A stretch of DNA of 18,047 nucleotides. Source: JANXDG01 sp964521665 (GTDB taxonomy: Bacteria; Elusimicrobiota; Endomicrobiia; DTEH01). Numbering within the stretch: position 1 is the stretch's first letter; each line of letters starts with the position of its first letter. Positions 15,701 to 18,047 of the stretch are shown here, one piece after another. The notes under the pieces were generated by a model that worked only from the letters and a program-made list of their open reading frames with translations, ran no database searches and was not told the origin of the DNA. The DNA is taken from positions 1 to 18,047 of the forward strand of contig CAZFSG010000026.1 in assembly GCA_964521665.1 (NCBI GenBank). The letters run 5' to 3'. Made by a program: the position numbers and the translations under genes.

Positions 15701-18047
15701 TTTGACCTACAGTCAAGAACTACATACTATTGGTATGTAAAAGCATATGATAAATTTGGAAATTTTCAAACCCCTTATACTACTTTTTATTTTAGGACAG
15801 AAAATTTTTCACCAAATAGTTTTGAACTTTATTTTCCAACAAATGATGTTGTTGTAAACACATTACAACCAACTTTTAGTTGGTACAACCAAGCAGATCC
15901 TGACAATGATGATCTTTACTATGCCATACAATATTCCTCTTATTCTGACTTTTCTTATTTTAGTTCTTCTGGCAATTTTATATATCCGTCACAAAAAAAT
16001 ACTATCGTTGAAATACCTTCACCATGGGTGTTTGAAGAAAACCAACAATATTTTTGGCGAGTGATAGCAGAGGACAATTTTGGTGGTATTACAACTTCTA
16101 CAATACATTCTTTTTGGGTAAACAGTGTTGAAGAAAGACCTAAAGAATTTAATATTGATATTACTTCAGGTGTTATTACTCAATCTTTTGTGACTTTGAC
16201 CTGGCAAGGTTCGTACGATGTTGACCCTAAAGATTATGTTGAATATTACAAAATATGTATATCAACTGTTGAAAGTTATGTTATAGGGTTGTCCACATAT
16301 ATAATAGTTGTTGGTAGTAACACAACAAGTTATAATTTAGATTTGTCACTACTTAAAGAAAACGCAGCGTATCAATGGTGGGTTGAAGCATATGATACAA
16401 AAGGTAATTATACAAAAAGTTTATCATCATATACGTTTATTGTTGATTTAACTACTGAGGAACCTGATGAGATATATTTAATTTCTGGAGGGTCAAGTCA
16501 TACTTTTGTTCGTGTAACTCAACCTTTAACACTTAAATGGACCGCTGCTAACAAAACTGAATGGTGGAAACCTATAAATTATAAACTACATTTAGCACCT
16601 ATAGATACACTTATCTATGAAATAATACAGTTTTCTTCAGGACCTTACAAAAATTATCTTGAAGTACAACAGGTTTGTTATACAACTTCTACACTTAAAG
16701 AAAACACAACTTATTTTTGGTTTGTAGAAGCAGAAAATTCTGTCAGATTAAAAAAATCACAAACTTTTTACTTTTTTGTTGATACACAAAACGACCCACC
16801 TATACCGTTTAGCATAATTTCTCCTTCAACTACTGTTGTGGATACAAGGAAACCTAATTTTATGTGGCAACAAACATACGATGTAGATGACGAAATTGAT
16901 AAATACGAACTTATATTTTCAATTGACAAAAATTTTAATCCGTCAATTTCAACAACAGTTGTTATTTTATCCGACACTACAAGTTTTATTCCTACTTATA
17001 AACTTTTAATGAATACTACCTATTATTTTAAAGTTCGTGCATATGATGAACGTGGTTTGTGGACTGAAACTAGTATTAGCCGATTTTATATTCCTTATTT
17101 TAAACCTTTACCTGTTGAGATAATTTCTTCAACTGGTGTTGTCTACCAAAGAAAACCTATACTAAAATGGAAGGCTGCTGTACATCCTGAACCAAATTCT
17201 TCTGTGGTAAAATATGAATTAAAAATATATTCGTTAAAAGATAACAAATTGATTGAACAAGCTTCGTCAACAACTACTTATTATCAAATACAAACAAGTT
17301 TACCTCAAGCAATAACATACTATTTTACAATAACACCTGTTGATGATGAAAATATCTTAGGTGATGTTACAACAGGATACTTTTTTGTTGCTTCCATTGA
17401 CATACCAGCTTCTACTCGTATAACAGGATATAACATAGACATATATTCACCATGGCAGTTCAACATTTTTTGGGAAAAAGTTGATAAATATACTGATGGA
17501 AAACAAGCAGATGATATAACTGGATACAATATATACCGTGCTGAAAGTTATGACCAACTTTTAGAAAATGTTAGTAATAAAAATGTATACAAATTTATTC
17601 CTTCATCGATTACATTTTTGTCAGACGGAATTTATTACTCAACATATTACTATTTGATAAAAGTTGTAACAGTTGGTGGTATTGAAAGCGAACCTTCTGA
17701 TATTATTACATCATATAATTCAGGAAGTAAAATTGTAGTAGAACCTGTCGGAAAAATTTTGTTATCAAAAGATGTTGACCAAGAAATTTTATCTTCAGGA
17801 TACAAAATTTCAATTAGTACAAAACAGGTTACTGAAATTGAGCAACAAAGATTAAATGTTGTAGGTAAATATAACTTGATAATAAAAAAAGATGATAAAA
17901 TAATACCTCAGTACAAATTTAAACAACCTGTTAAAGTTGAGATATTTTTACCTGAAGATGTATTACAAAATAATCAAAACTTACAACCAAGCATTTTTTA
18001 TTATAACAACATTGAATATTTGTTTATAAACTCGCAAGTTGATCCAC
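12725..18047 (+). CDS. Giant secreted fibronectin-III-repeat protein, 3' end outside the window
   Basis: I read an uninterrupted frame from the ATG at 12725 to the window edge: 1774 complete codons and no stop, so the gene is partial. Residues 1-15 (MCLLFIFLFFTNIFA) form a short hydrophobic signal peptide with probable cleavage before QPN; it lacks the usual Lys/Arg, and no upstream in-frame start exists. The rest is a tandem array of about 14 fibronectin-III-like modules marked by a recurring TYYW-x-V-x-A-x-D-x-x-G strand and a W followed by an acidic D-P-D loop. It is rich in Ser, Thr, Tyr and Trp. From about 17700 the module pattern gives way to a different segment (PVKVEIFLPEDV, then SIFYYNNIEYLF), perhaps a C-terminal beta domain. 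A surface or secreted adhesin, scaffold or carbohydrate-interacting role is plausible but unproven. It starts 26 bases after the Lnt fusion gene and may share its transcript. An AAGG three bases from the ATG is too close to be a normal ribosome binding site. Confidence 0.85.
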   Translation, partial: MCLLFIFLFFTNIFAQPNSVSTLITTSGLTTIPEGAVQLSWVYPGPDILPENSKYYIQYSTFAEVSWSTISAQVVFSTGPVNPYQGQIYVLSGLDDFIKFNSLDRDTTFYFVIWISSGTEELISEMSNVSTGWMTLWKPYVSIYDFTQGSHEGEIYLQFIGGDDYNFSPPGILSGFWYIQYSTDEYFLNWSTADAQIKISTHSYPSYQWPASVTITNLISGLTYYFRLWAEDDLGLVSEISDGVTTWAQVDISPPGQVTSITITSCGFRHVKLSWVFPYEDSYEDGFVYNSSTYTGSYRIRYRNDQPITDDSLWSSATEVLYLTNVIIEPLVSSSVVITSLVNNTSYFFSIKIADEKNQWSLVSSSSPFVKPFNSPPQCVELSKHFVYDPVKNSTATIVSSTTVVFDWTSAGWYAGYSRDFDSNYGDYISSYTLKIATYLVAGNLGIPIISSYSVVITSLTISGLPEDTTCWWTLTVYDSESLSSTTVPFKFLINSQNSPPLFTSTSPLLSPKIATVWHTTSYTIYFDWEDAYDKDSGDFVVGYKLFISSDPNFSTYIIAPSDGLLTASNFLMDQNSNPDSSQLLLFENQKLYWYVVAYDSGTPFGYPQKSTQTPVGYFWINQEDSSPLPFNSSTTIIFSSLINEHIAKSFPIILSWEATSDPDPEDGVYEYAVFISSYKEPTEGNNAWRYIENPEGGAPYQDWFQKKWDFFVSTAITNFFEPGTQNDFNLEILENTTYWWRARARDSLKVGFSDWIWTDTTTFSPPLSEPPNYFVIDFTSESPTGYDIFSPTGVINPTSLAGPIEFSWSLPSDPDPYDSLKHYFLNITTVVPQTQDEWYTLPSPLWKINTWLPNPQITTTTVMFTNPQLSPGVTYYWQIHCWGQNEWDFAVNPSTSQPWYVKPYGFAFSTGSFCVSNQKPYKFNLISPGTTTTIVPAVGIKTYRPTFYWEQVYDPDNYDPVVSSYVVVISSYSNFIFRYELWSSTTSLAIDFDLQSRTTYYWYVKAYDKFGNFQTPYTTFYFRTENFSPNSFELYFPTNDVVVNTLQPTFSWYNQADPDNDDLYYAIQYSSYSDFSYFSSSGNFIYPSQKNTIVEIPSPWVFEENQQYFWRVIAEDNFGGITTSTIHSFWVNSVEERPKEFNIDITSGVITQSFVTLTWQGSYDVDPKDYVEYYKICISTVESYVIGLSTYIIVVGSNTTSYNLDLSLLKENAAYQWWVEAYDTKGNYTKSLSSYTFIVDLTTEEPDEIYLISGGSSHTFVRVTQPLTLKWTAANKTEWWKPINYKLHLAPIDTLIYEIIQFSSGPYKNYLEVQQVCYTTSTLKENTTYFWFVEAENSVRLKKSQTFYFFVDTQNDPPIPFSIISPSTTVVDTRKPNFMWQQTYDVDDEIDKYELIFSIDKNFNPSISTTVVILSDTTSFIPTYKLLMNTTYYFKVRAYDERGLWTETSISRFYIPYFKPLPVEIISSTGVVYQRKPILKWKAAVHPEPNSSVVKYELKIYSLKDNKLIEQASSTTTYYQIQTSLPQAITYYFTITPVDDENILGDVTTGYFFVASIDIPASTRITGYNIDIYSPWQFNIFWEKVDKYTDGKQADDITGYNIYRAESYDQLLENVSNKNVYKFIPSSITFLSDGIYYSTYYYLIKVVTVGGIESEPSDIITSYNSGSKIVVEPVGKILLSKDVDQEILSSGYKISISTKQVTEIEQQRLNVVGKYNLIIKKDDKIIPQYKFKQPVKVEIFLPEDVLQNNQNLQPSIFYYNNIEYLFINSQVDP
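12830..17700 (+). repeat. Array of about 14 fibronectin-III-like protein modules
   Basis: The conserved aromatic strand (TYYW or a variant) recurs in frame with its tyrosine or equivalent codon near 13052, 13394, 13763, 14138, 14501, 14939, 15350, 15728, 16049, 16370, 16712, 17021, 17318 and 17645. The pitch is 297-438 bases, about 100-145 residues. The modules are clearly related in protein pattern but divergent in DNA, so this is an old duplication, not a recent tandem expansion. Later modules (from about 15728) are shorter and more regular than those in the middle. Confidence 0.75.

Noticed and set aside
12725..18047. CRISPR array or short DNA tandem repeats in the right third
   Set aside because: The repetitive look comes from Ser/Thr/Tyr-rich protein modules of about 100-145 residues; DNA copies are divergent and not regularly spaced.
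1..18047. A defence, toxin-antitoxin or mobile-element system
   Set aside because: No nuclease, methylase, toxin, integrase, transposase or phage-like protein was recognised in any frame I could read.

Overview
This is an AT-rich (roughly 30% G+C by eye) bacterial stretch in which every recognisable gene lies on the + strand and is tightly packed. The genes point to a diderm (Gram-negative-type) bacterium: a lipoprotein with a lipobox, an apolipoprotein N-acyltransferase (Lnt), an LpoB-type peptidoglycan synthase activator, and two WaaL/Wzy-type glycan polymerase/ligase proteins. Long fibronectin-type repeats, TPR-fused polymerases and weak Shine-Dalgarno use resemble uncultured diderm lineages such as Elusimicrobiota or Omnitrophota. 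That placement is an inference from style; nothing in the window fixes the phylum.

Layout. Positions 1-142 are intergenic and hold degenerate palindromic repeat material plus a compact hairpin. Positions 143-7264 look like one transcription unit: an LpoB-like lipoprotein, a GalE-type NAD-dependent sugar epimerase, recR (overlapping the epimerase by 14 nt), and two successive O-antigen ligase/polymerase-family membrane proteins with C-terminal TPR domains. The first of these overlaps recR by 4 nt; the second starts 3 nt after the first ends. Positions 7271-7627 form a self-contained cold-shock protein unit with a near-consensus promoter, a leader, a strong ribosome binding site with a GTG start, and a hairpin terminator. 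From about 7628 a second run begins: secA, then a fusion of Lnt to a low-molecular-weight protein tyrosine phosphatase (LMW-PTP). It continues into a very large secreted protein of at least 1774 residues, built from about 14 fibronectin-III-like modules, whose open reading frame runs off the right edge.

How the genes fit together. Most encode cell-envelope construction: sugar-nucleotide supply (epimerase), glycan polymerisation or transfer (two Wzy/WaaL-TPR proteins), peptidoglycan synthesis control (LpoB-like), protein export (SecA), lipoprotein maturation (Lnt) and a probable exported surface protein (FN3 array). RecR and the cold-shock protein are housekeeping passengers. The most unusual item is the Lnt-LMW-PTP fusion. 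Both catalytic sets look intact, and the predicted topology puts the phosphatase in the cytoplasm. I saw no defence system, CRISPR array, transposase, tRNA or rRNA.
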